This document shows positions 8,380 through 15,719 of a stretch of DNA of 64,000 nt, in pieces. The notes beneath the pieces are model-generated. The model did no database searches, had not been told where the DNA came from, and saw only the letters and a list, made by a program, of their open reading frames with translations. The stretch's first letter is position 1; every line of letters starts with the position of its first letter. Source of the DNA: Oxalobacteraceae bacterium (GTDB lineage: Bacteria; Pseudomonadota; Gammaproteobacteria; Burkholderiales; Burkholderiaceae_D); the NCBI GenBank assembly GCA_013284265.1, contig JABTBR010000029.1, positions 1-64,000 on the forward strand. Direction: 5' to 3'. The position numbers and the translations under genes are program-made.

Positions 8380-10467
8380 CTAGCCCACCGTGCCGATGAT
8401 GCTCACTTCGCGGTTCTCGGGAATCTCATTGTAGGACAGCACGTGCAAACCGGGCGCGAACAGGCGGGCGTAGCGCGCCAGCAGCGGCCGGATCTGCGGC
8501 AGCACCAGCAGCAGCGGCGGCGTGGCCTGCTGCTTCATCTGTTCGCGCGCGACCGGCATATTGACCTGCAACTGGGCCAGCAGATGCGGGTCGATCGGAT
8601 AATTGTCCAGCACCACCTTGCCGCTCTGGCGCGCCTGGTTCAGGGACCCGAGCAACATGTTTTCCAGGTCGCCGCCCAGATTGAAGGCTTGCATCTCGGT
8701 CTTCTGGCCGAACAGGCCGGTGACGATCTGGCGCCGCAGCGCGCAGCGCACCTCGGCCGCCAGCAAGATCGGGTCCTTGGTCGTTTCCGAACTGTCGAGC
8801 AAGGTGGTGGCGATCGGCACGATATCCTTCAGGGACACGTTCTCGGCCAGCAGCACGCGGAACACGCGCAGCATCTGGGTATGGGTCAGCGCCTTGTCCA
8901 GCGACGAGGCCAGCTTGGGCGACAAGGCCGTCAGCCGCTCCAGCAGCGCCGGCACGTCCTCATGACGGAACAGCTCGGGCAGGTATTCGCGGATCAGCTT
9001 GGACACATGGGTGGCGATCGCGCTGGGCGCCTCGACCACCTGGTAGCCCAGGCCCAGGGCGTTGGCCTTTTCGGTCAGCTCGATCCAGGTCACCGGCATG
9101 CCGTAGGCCGGCTCGACGCCGGGGATGCCGTCGATCTGGCCGTACACATTGGGCGAGGGAATCGCCATCAGGCGGTCGGGGAAGACCTCGGCCTGGGCCA
9201 CCACCGAACCGGACAGCACCACCGCGTACTGCGAGGGTTTCAGGCCCAGGTCGTCGCGCACCGTGATCGGCGGCAGTAGCAGGCCCATCGCTTCGGACAG
9301 GCTCTGGCGCACGCCCTTGATGCGCTTGGCCAGCGGTTCGCCGTGGGCCTTGTCGATCAGGCCGACCAGCTTGTAGCCCAGCGCCACCTGCAACTGCTGC
9401 ACCGCCGGCAGGCTCTGCCATTCGAGTTCGGGCACGCGCTCCTCGCGCAGCGCCGCCTCGATCGCGGCCAGATTGCCATTGTCGGGCTTCTCGACGCGCT
9501 GGTTCAGCTTCCAGCCGACAAAGGCCAGCAGCAGCGCGAAGGTCAGGAACATCATCCAGGGCATGCCCGGCACCATCGCCAGCACCGCCATCATGCCGGC
9601 CGCCGAGAAGATCACCGGCGGCGAGGTCAGGAGCTGGCTGCCGACCTGCTGCTCGAAGTCGCCGGAGTCGGAAATCCGGGTCACCAGAATCGCGGCGGCG
9701 GCCGACAGCAGCAGCGCCGGGATCTGGGCCACCAGGCCGTCACCGATGGTCAGCAGCGCGTACTGGCGGAAGGCGTCGCCGAAGGACAGGTCGTGCATCA
9801 GCGCGCCGATGGCCACGCCGCCGACCATATTGATGATCAGAATCAGGATACTGGCGACGGCGTCGCCGCGCACGAACTTGGAGGCGCCATCCATGGCGCC
9901 GTAGAAGTCGGCTTCGGAGGCGACGTCGAGGCGGCGCGCCTGGGCTTTTTCCTGGTTGATCAGGCCGGCGTTGAGGTCGGCGTCGATGGCCATCTGCTTG
10001 CCCGGCAGCGCGTCCAGGGTGAAGCGCGCCGATACTTCGGAAATGCGTTCGGCGCCCTTGGTGACGACGGCGAAGTTAATGATCATCAAGATCACGAACA
10101 CCACGATACCGACCACGAAGTTGCCGCCGATGACGACCTTGCCGAAGGCTTCGATCACCTGGCCGGCCGCCGCCGTGCCCTCGTGGCCGTGCAGCAGCAC
10201 CACCCGGGTCGAGGCCACGTTCAAGGTCAGGCGCATCATGGTGGTGGCCAGGATCACCGTCGGGAACACCGAGAAGTCCAGCGGCCGCTTGGCCGACACC
10301 GACACCAGGATGATGATCATCGCCAGCACGATATTGAAGGTGAACATCACGTCGAGCAGCACCGGCGGCAGCGGCAGGATGATCATCGCCAGGATCACCA
10401 GCAGGAAGGCCGGGGTGGCGAATTTATGGCGACGCAATTCAGCGATCATCCGGTTGAAAACATTCAT
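8380..10467 (-). CDS. flhA: Flagellar export gate protein FlhA (LfhA)
   Basis: The inner-membrane export gate that channels proton-motive force and docks chaperone-substrate complexes. It has 695 residues, the usual size. The N-terminal half has eight or so membrane helices. The FHIPEP-type signature region lies near residues 140-170 (FTLDALPGKQMAIDADLNAG), and the C-terminal half is the cytosolic domain that meets FliI/FliJ and chaperones. It is the last gene of the leftward operon and overlaps the flhB stop by four bases, so translation is coupled. Gene order fliM-N-P-Q-R-flhB-flhA matches the lfh/lfi block of Flag-2 systems. Confidence 0.97.
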   Translation of the reverse strand: MNVFNRMIAELRRHKFATPAFLLVILAMIILPLPPVLLDVMFTFNIVLAMIIILVSVSAKRPLDFSVFPTVILATTMMRLTLNVASTRVVLLHGHEGTAAAGQVIEAFGKVVIGGNFVVGIVVFVILMIINFAVVTKGAERISEVSARFTLDALPGKQMAIDADLNAGLINQEKAQARRLDVASEADFYGAMDGASKFVRGDAVASILILIINMVGGVAIGALMHDLSFGDAFRQYALLTIGDGLVAQIPALLLSAAAAILVTRISDSGDFEQQVGSQLLTSPPVIFSAAGMMAVLAMVPGMPWMMFLTFALLLAFVGWKLNQRVEKPDNGNLAAIEAALREERVPELEWQSLPAVQQLQVALGYKLVGLIDKAHGEPLAKRIKGVRQSLSEAMGLLLPPITVRDDLGLKPSQYAVVLSGSVVAQAEVFPDRLMAIPSPNVYGQIDGIPGVEPAYGMPVTWIELTEKANALGLGYQVVEAPSAIATHVSKLIREYLPELFRHEDVPALLERLTALSPKLASSLDKALTHTQMLRVFRVLLAENVSLKDIVPIATTLLDSSETTKDPILLAAEVRCALRRQIVTGLFGQKTEMQAFNLGGDLENMLLGSLNQARQSGKVVLDNYPIDPHLLAQLQVNMPVAREQMKQQATPPLLLVLPQIRPLLARYARLFAPGLHVLSYNEIPENREVSIIGTVG

Positions 10468-11603
10468 GACGGCGAGACCTCACTCATGGAAGGCGGTACG
10501 ACCACCTCGTTGGGGAACGGCGGCAGGACGGTACGTCGTCCCGCGCGGAAAGCATTCAGTTGCAGCACATAGTTCAGCACCTGCGACACCGCCTGGTAGA
10601 GCTGCACCGGGATCTGCTGGTTGACCTGGCTGGTGTTGTAGATGGCGCGCGCCAGCGGCGGCAGCGGCAGCACCTCGATCTTGAATTCGACGGCGAGCTG
10701 GCGGATGTAGAGCGCCATCTCGTCAACGCCCTTGGCCACCACATAGGGGGCGCTGGCACGGCCTTCGTCGTATTTGAGGGCCACCGCATAGTGTTCCGGA
10801 TTGACGATGACGACGTCGGCCGTGGGCACGGTCTTGCGCGCGCTGCGCCGCGCCATGGCGCGCTGCAGCTGGCGGATGCGGTGCTTCACTTCCGGCCGGC
10901 CCTCGTTGCTCTTGTGCTCTTCCTTCATGTCCTGCTTGCTCATCTTCTGGTTTTCGGCGAAGAAATAGGCCTGGGCCGGCACGTCGATGACGGCGAACAT
11001 GATGAACACCGAGCACAAGGCCATCAGGCCGTCGAGCATCAGGTTGGCACCGCCGGCCAGCGCCAGGCCCAGCGGCAGGTTCTGCAGCTGGGTATAGTCT
11101 TGCACGGTCGAGCGCGCCACATGCAGCAGCACCCAGCACAGCACGCCGGCCTTGCCGACCGAAGTCAGGATCTCGAAGCCATGCTTCTTGCTGACCAGCC
11201 GGCCCAGGTTGGCGGCCGGGCTGAGCCGTTCCATCTTGGGCGCCCAGTGCTTGGTGCTGATCACCCAGCCACCGGGCACCAGCGCGCCCAGCACGATGCA
11301 CAGCGGCACGATGAACAGTGGCAGCACCATCTGGATCAGCAGCCACAGCGCGTTGCCGAACACCAGCGACATCGCATTGTCGATCGCCCCCACGCTGCCC
11401 AGCGGTAAAAAACTCTGGTGGAAAATTTCCTTGAACTCGCCCAGATAGGTCGGCAGCAGGTAGACGAACAATTTGAGGCTGACCAGGATGCCGATCGCCG
11501 TCGACAGGTCGCGCGAGCGCACCACCTGCCCTTCCTGGCGCGACTTCTTGAGCTTCTGCTGGGAAGCCTTTTCTGTCTTGTCGCCAGTATGCGATTCAGC
11601 CAT
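10464..11603 (-). CDS. flhB: Flagellar export switch protein FlhB (LfhB), NPEH variant
   Basis: Controls the switch from rod/hook to filament export. It has 379 residues: a charged N-terminus, four membrane helices up to about residue 210, and a cytosolic domain. The autocleavage site normally NPTH is here NPEH (Asn268-Pro269-Glu270-His271, bases 10791-10802). Asn and Pro, between which cleavage occurs, and the His are kept; Thr is replaced by Glu. The following AVALKYDE and APYVVAKG are typical. It overlaps fliR by eight bases and flhA by four. It should interact with FliK at 23279 to stop hook growth. Confidence 0.96.
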   Translation of the reverse strand: MAESHTGDKTEKASQQKLKKSRQEGQVVRSRDLSTAIGILVSLKLFVYLLPTYLGEFKEIFHQSFLPLGSVGAIDNAMSLVFGNALWLLIQMVLPLFIVPLCIVLGALVPGGWVISTKHWAPKMERLSPAANLGRLVSKKHGFEILTSVGKAGVLCWVLLHVARSTVQDYTQLQNLPLGLALAGGANLMLDGLMALCSVFIMFAVIDVPAQAYFFAENQKMSKQDMKEEHKSNEGRPEVKHRIRQLQRAMARRSARKTVPTADVVIVNPEHYAVALKYDEGRASAPYVVAKGVDEMALYIRQLAVEFKIEVLPLPPLARAIYNTSQVNQQIPVQLYQAVSQVLNYVLQLNAFRAGRRTVLPPFPNEVVVPPSMSEVSPS

Positions 11604-12375
11604 GGGCCACCTGCATCTGCTGCTGGATCATCTCCAGCACCTGGTTGGTCATGCGCGTGTAGTGCTCGGGGATGAAACGCACCACCTGGCCCAGCATCAA
11701 GAGGCCGAACAGGGTGATCACCGAAAAGCCCAGCGCGAACAGGTTCAAGGTCGGCGCCACCCGGTTCAGGAAGCCGAAGCCGAGCTGCACCACCAGGGTG
11801 GAAAACACGATCGGCAGGGCCAGCAGCATCGCCGCCGAGAAGATCCAGGCCACGTTATAGGCCACCGTCTGCAGCAGCAGCGGCCCATAGCCCTGCCCCA
11901 GCGGCCAGGCCTTGTAACTCTGGCCGATGACACCGGCCAGCACCAGGTGGCCGTCGATGGCGAAGAACACGATGATGGCCAGCACCGACAGCAGGGCCGA
12001 CACCACGTCCGACGATTGGCCGTTCATCGGATCGTTCATCACCGCCATCGAAAAGCCCATCTGCGAGGACACCAGGTAGCCCAGCACGCCGATCACCGAC
12101 ATGCTGAAGTGGAAGGCCAGCCCCAGCACGAAGCCGAGCACGGCCTGCTCGATGGTGGCCACCACCCCGTGCAGCGAAAACGGATCGATGAAGGGCGCGC
12201 CCTGCGACAGCGGCAGCATCAGGATCGCCAGCACCAGCGAGATCAGGATGCGCACCGTCACCGGCGTGACCGCCTCGCCGATCACCGGGGATGCCGTCAG
12301 CATCGCCAGCACGCGGCAGAACGGCCACCAGATCGCGGTGAGCAGCGGCAGCAGCTGGGTGAAGACGTCTTCCAT
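11596..12375 (-). CDS. fliR: Flagellar export protein FliR (LfiR)
   Basis: A core component of the FliPQR export gate. It has 259 residues and about six hydrophobic segments, with the usual acidic start (MEDVFTQLLPLLTAIWWPFCR) and the motif MGFSMAVMNDPMNGQSSDV in the central part, matching FliR families. It starts 12 bases after fliQ and overlaps flhB. Pro residues in the loops and the final amphipathic tail are as expected. Confidence 0.95.
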   Translation of the reverse strand: MEDVFTQLLPLLTAIWWPFCRVLAMLTASPVIGEAVTPVTVRILISLVLAILMLPLSQGAPFIDPFSLHGVVATIEQAVLGFVLGLAFHFSMSVIGVLGYLVSSQMGFSMAVMNDPMNGQSSDVVSALLSVLAIIVFFAIDGHLVLAGVIGQSYKAWPLGQGYGPLLLQTVAYNVAWIFSAAMLLALPIVFSTLVVQLGFGFLNRVAPTLNLFALGFSVITLFGLLMLGQVVRFIPEHYTRMTNQVLEMIQQQMQVAHG

Positions 12376-12387
12376 GGCGGGAGGCGC

Positions 12388-12660
12388 CTACCCCACCAGG
12401 GTGGCGGCGCGGGTAAAGATCGAGACGCAGAAATCCATCAGGTAGCCGGCCATCCAGCGTCCCATCAGGATGATGGCCAGCAGCGTGACGAGCAGGCGCG
12501 GCAGGAAGCTCAGCGTCTGTTCATTGATCTGGGTGGCCGCCTGCACCAGCGCCACCACCAGGCCGGTGATCAGGCCCGGCACCACCAGCAGCACCACCAG
12601 CAGCATCACGATGTGCAGCGATTCCACCACCAGATCGACGGCAACTTCGGGAGTCAGCAT
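12388..12660 (-). CDS. fliQ: Flagellar export protein FliQ (LfiQ)
   Basis: A 90-residue export gate protein with two membrane hairpin helices (about 15-40 and 50-75) joined by the conserved loop QAATQINEQTLSFLPRL. This length and loop are diagnostic for FliQ. The start shares its base with the fliP stop region, so the genes are coupled. It assembles with FliP and FliR in a helical 5:4:1 gate (family knowledge). Confidence 0.96.
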   Translation of the reverse strand: MLTPEVAVDLVVESLHIVMLLVVLLVVPGLITGLVVALVQAATQINEQTLSFLPRLLVTLLAIILMGRWMAGYLMDFCVSIFTRAATLVG

Positions 12661-13379
12661 CAGTAGGCCTGTATGCTCGTAACGAGCGTATTGACGGTCA
12701 GGGTCCAGCCATCGACCAGCACGAACAGCAGGAGCTTGAACGGCAGCGAGATGACCAGCGGCGACAGCATCATCATACCCATCGCCATCAGTACCGACGA
12801 TACCACCAGGTCGATCACGAGGAAAGGGATGAACAGCATGCAGCCGATCTGGAAGGCCGTCTTCAGCTCGGACAGCACGAAGGCGGCCAGCTTGACGGTG
12901 AAGGCGTGCTCGGAGGGGACGGTGATCTTGTCCTCGCCGGCCAGGTGGGCGATCTGGTTCAGCGCGGCCTTGCTGGTCTGGGCCAGCATGAAGCGCGAGA
13001 TCGGCTTTTGCGCGATGTCGAGCGCTTCCTGCAGGCCGATTTTTTCACTGTCGTAGGGGACGAAGGCTTCGCTCCAGATCTGGTCGCCAATGGGGCGCAT
13101 CACCAGCAGGGTCAGGATCAGGGCCACGCCGGTGATGATGCGGTTGGGCAGACCCTGCTGCAGGCCCAGGGCCTGGCGCAGCAGCGACAGCACGATCACG
13201 AAGCGGGTGAAACTGGTCATCATCATCACCAGCACGGGCAGCAAGCCCAGCAGGGTCATGATGATCAGGATCTGGGTCTTGACCGTCAGTTCGGTCTTGG
13301 CGCCGGGTATGACATTGCCGAGCAGGTCGACTGCGTGGGCGGCGAAGGGCAGCATGGCCAGGCCGAGCAGCGCGAGCAT
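12660..13379 (-). CDS. fliP: Flagellar export protein FliP (LfiP)
   Basis: The main export gate subunit. I chose ATG 13379, giving 239 residues with a cleavable signal (MLALLGLAMLPFAAHA), close to the 245 of E. coli. The open frame extends to 13490, but those 37 extra residues only translate the palindromic repeat between fliN and fliP. Conserved parts include LVMMMTSFTRFVIVLSLLRQ, ELKTAFQIGCMLFIPFLVID and ALGMMM-like MAMGMMML. No fliO precedes it, as in Flag-2 loci. The normal 5' leader seems to have been replaced by the repeat, and no clear ribosome binding site is left, so expression may rely on reinitiation after fliN. Confidence 0.94.
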   Translation of the reverse strand: MLALLGLAMLPFAAHAVDLLGNVIPGAKTELTVKTQILIIMTLLGLLPVLVMMMTSFTRFVIVLSLLRQALGLQQGLPNRIITGVALILTLLVMRPIGDQIWSEAFVPYDSEKIGLQEALDIAQKPISRFMLAQTSKAALNQIAHLAGEDKITVPSEHAFTVKLAAFVLSELKTAFQIGCMLFIPFLVIDLVVSSVLMAMGMMMLSPLVISLPFKLLLFVLVDGWTLTVNTLVTSIQAY

Positions 13380-13396
13380 GGCGGCGCGCCGGCTGG

Positions 13397-13461
13397 AAAA
13401 CCCACTGCAAAGTGCTGGGGTCTGACCCGCCGGGTCAGACCCCGGGCTTATGCCGCGGGTG
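13397..13461. repeat. Palindromic element copy 3, inside the fliM operon
   Basis: A short (about 65-bp) form with AAACCCACTGC at one end and GCCGCGGGT at the other and the perfect inner palindrome GGTCTGACCC / GGGTCAGACC. It lies between the fliN stop and the fliP start, ending about 17 bases before the fliP ATG. It is the only copy inside an operon and occupies the place where fliO sits in other flagellar systems. Confidence 0.82.
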
Positions 13462-13486
13462 CTGTGCGACGGACTCAGGGTCCACC

Positions 13487-13891
13487 TCACGACGTCATCA
13501 TGTCGAGATTGAGGCCATCCAGGTCAATCACCTTGAGGCCGTAATTTTCGCCGGCCACCACCACTTCGGCGCGGCCGATGGCGGTGCCGTTGACCTTGAT
13601 GATCAGGGGCTCGCCGGCCAGCACGTCGAGCTCGACCACGCTGTCGGGGCCGATGGCCATCAAGTCCTGCAGCGAGATGCGGGCCGAGCCCACTTCCAGC
13701 GTCAAGGTGACGGGAATCTTGCGCATCATCTGCGGCAGGTCGCGGCGCGGCCGCGCATCGGGCGGGTCGGCCAGTTCGCTGGCGACCGGCTCGGCGATCA
13801 TTTCCTCGGCCAGATCTTCCAGCATGGCATCGCTCGTCCCCAGGGCATCGCTCGTACTATTGGCGTTCACATTCATCATGTTATTCGACAT
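13487..13891 (-). CDS. fliN: Flagellar C-ring protein FliN (LfiN)
   Basis: Part of the switch complex (C ring) that sets rotation direction and docks the export ATPase via FliH. I chose ATG 13891 (134 residues); a TTG two codons upstream would also be in frame. The N-terminal 50 residues are acidic and variable. The SpoA domain spans about 60-125, with IPVTLTLEVGSARISLQDL, VELDVLAGEPLIIKVNG and AEVVVAGENYGLKV. It overlaps the fliM stop, so it is coupled to fliM. Confidence 0.94.
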   Translation of the reverse strand: MSNNMMNVNANSTSDALGTSDAMLEDLAEEMIAEPVASELADPPDARPRRDLPQMMRKIPVTLTLEVGSARISLQDLMAIGPDSVVELDVLAGEPLIIKVNGTAIGRAEVVVAGENYGLKVIDLDGLNLDMMTS

Positions 13892-14744
13892 CTTCAAAAG
13901 AGGTTAAACAGAGTTTGCCCTTGTGCTCGGTTACCGCTGCTGTAAACAGACGCGAATCGTCGAGCAAGACATCTGCTCTGTGCATGCTGATCGGGATGAT
14001 ATCGCCGACCTGCAAGTCAAACAGGGTGCCCAGTGGCACTTCCTTGCTGATCAGGCGGCCATTGAGGCCGACCTGCAGCCTTTGTGCCAGCGGGCCGAGG
14101 TTCTTGTTCTTCTTGTTCTGGTCGCGGTCCGGCAGCAGGCCGCGCAGCACGCTGGCCATCAGCGACTTGTCGAGCGCGAACCAGAAGCGGCCGGTCGAGC
14201 CGCTGACGATATCGCTGACAGTGACGGTGATGATCCAGGTGCCCTTGGGCGGATGGGAACCGGCGGCCGGCTTGAATTCCTCGGAATCGAGCGGCGCGGC
14301 CTTGTCGGTGACGGGCAAATTGAGTTCGATACGCCCGGCCAGGGTGCCGGCCAACTGTTGCCCCAGCACCACAGCAAGGCGTTCTTCGGTGGCCGTGACG
14401 CGTACCGCGCTCTCGTCGACGGCCACGGCCGCGTCGTTTTTATTCCGGCCGTAGCGGAAATTGAGCACGCTGAGCAGCACCTTGCGCTCGAGCGAAAAGG
14501 CGATATTGCCGGCCGGCGCGGAAAAACTGAGCCAGCGGCCGATCTGTTCATGCCCTTCGAGGCGGCTGAATTCCACCTCTTCGACCTGGAAGCCGCCCCA
14601 GTAACGGCGGTTCATATTCAGGCGCATCGACTGGGCCAGATCATCGCGCAGCTGGGCGGCGAAGATATGCAGCAAATGCACAGGCCGCCCCAGCAGGCAG
14701 GGGTCCAGCACCTGCGCTTGCGCGCTCTGTTTCGTGTTCGTCAT
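13881..14744 (-). CDS. fliM: Flagellar motor switch protein FliM (LfiM)
   Basis: The middle C-ring protein. I take ATG 14744 (MTNTKQ), giving 287 residues; the open frame runs 50 codons further but that part has no FliM character. The C-terminal SpoA domain (about 205-280: LGPLAQRLQVGLNGRLISKE, then LQVGDIIPI) is clear. The N-terminus lacks a recognisable LSQxEIDxLL CheY-binding peptide, which fits lateral systems that swarm without chemotactic switching. It is first in the leftward operon, and its promoter should lie in the 600-base divergent region shared with fliE. Confidence 0.86.
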   Translation of the reverse strand: MTNTKQSAQAQVLDPCLLGRPVHLLHIFAAQLRDDLAQSMRLNMNRRYWGGFQVEEVEFSRLEGHEQIGRWLSFSAPAGNIAFSLERKVLLSVLNFRYGRNKNDAAVAVDESAVRVTATEERLAVVLGQQLAGTLAGRIELNLPVTDKAAPLDSEEFKPAAGSHPPKGTWIITVTVSDIVSGSTGRFWFALDKSLMASVLRGLLPDRDQNKKNKNLGPLAQRLQVGLNGRLISKEVPLGTLFDLQVGDIIPISMHRADVLLDDSRLFTAAVTEHKGKLCLTSFEDVE

Positions 14745-15356
14745 GGTTTCGCCTATCGGGACTCGTCGGTACCGTTTTCCACGCCCTGCCGTCGCATTCA
14801 GCCGGCAGGGAACCGGGAATTCCCCGGGGAATTCGGCTGCATCAGCATATCCTAACTTAAAGTAGGACGATATCGGTAGCACAGGATACATCAAAGTTCA
14901 CATTATTTCCAGAAAACAAGATTCCTTCAGCCAAATTCCACTTTACAGTAAAATTGCCGTGCGGTAAGCTTCGGCACGTTTTGGGCTGGCGTCCCGCCCC
15001 TCGAAAGGGGATTCTCAAACGGCGCTTAGTGATTGATGTATAAGAAGATTTTCTTTATGAAAACAGTTTAGGCACAAGCCTGGGCAGAGATCAAGTTATT
15101 TATATTTCCACGCGGAATCAATCATTGAAATCTTGTCACCCCGGCATGCAGCGCGTCGGGGAAGCCATACAGCCCTGTCAGCGTTTGTCTGACACGGCAC
15201 CGCCGCTTGTCTGACTCAACTACCCCGCCCGCGTCGGACTGGCAGCACGCCCGAGGGGACGGCGAACCGGCCGTAACCTTTGCCTGCTTGCTTGCTGGCA
15301 GGCATCTGGGATAAGGTATTCATGTGGGACCATTGCAAAATACTGGAGGTGGCATG
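14745..15356. promoter_or_regulatory. Divergent control region between the fliM and fliE operons; lafK absent
   Basis: About 610 bases without a credible gene. It holds a weak hairpin (CGTGC/GCACG, about 14959-14977) followed by TTTT, a CCCCTCGAAAGGGG hairpin at 14997-15010, and AT-rich tracts around 15030-15110. In Flag-2 loci of Vibrio, Aeromonas and E. coli the sigma-54 activator gene lafK lies here; none is present and I find no frame or remnant long enough. I searched for a -24/-12 (GG-N10-GC) sigma-54 site on both strands and saw no convincing match. GGAGG at 15345-15349 serves fliE. Confidence 0.55.
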
Positions 15357-15698
15357 ATGAGTAATAACATTGCAACCCTGATTCAAGCGGACCTCGCTTC
15401 GCTCACGAATGCAGCCCAGAACCTGGCCAGCACGGCCATCGCTCCGGCGATGCAACTGGGCGACGCGCCGCAGGCGGCATTCTCCTTCGCCCAGTCGATG
15501 AAAGATGCCGTCGGCAAGGTCAACGGCGACGATGCCATGGCGGCCCAGCGCATGGCCGACGTCGACAGCGGCAAGAGCGAGGACCTGGTCGGCGCCATGC
15601 TGGCCAGCCAGGAAGCGAGCCTGTCGTTTTCCATGCTGATGCAAGTGCGTAATAAGGTGATGGGCGCCGTCGACGAGCTCATCAAACTTCCGCTGTAA
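15357..15698 (+). CDS. fliE: Flagellar hook-basal body protein FliE (LfiE)
   Basis: Joins the MS ring to the rod. It has 113 residues from ATG 15357, seven bases after GGAGG; the ATG one codon earlier is equally in frame. The C-terminal helix is typical (MLASQEASLSFSMLMQVRNK followed by VMGAVDELIKLPL). It is the first gene of the rightward fliE-F-G-H-I-J operon, 21 bases before fliF. Early export of FliE is needed before rod assembly (family knowledge). Confidence 0.93.
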   Translation: MSNNIATLIQADLASLTNAAQNLASTAIAPAMQLGDAPQAAFSFAQSMKDAVGKVNGDDAMAAQRMADVDSGKSEDLVGAMLASQEASLSFSMLMQVRNKVMGAVDELIKLPL

Positions 15699-15719
15699 GT
15701 CTTTGCGAAAGCATTCCAA

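Noticed and set aside
13380..13490. Longer N-terminus for FliP
   Set aside because: The extra residues only translate the palindromic repeat, and the signal peptide begins at the ATG at 13379.
14745..15330. Sigma-54 promoter in the fliM-fliE divergent region
   Set aside because: Several GG and GC pairs exist, such as CGGCACCGCCGCTTGTC, but none has the GG-N10-GC spacing with conserved neighbours.
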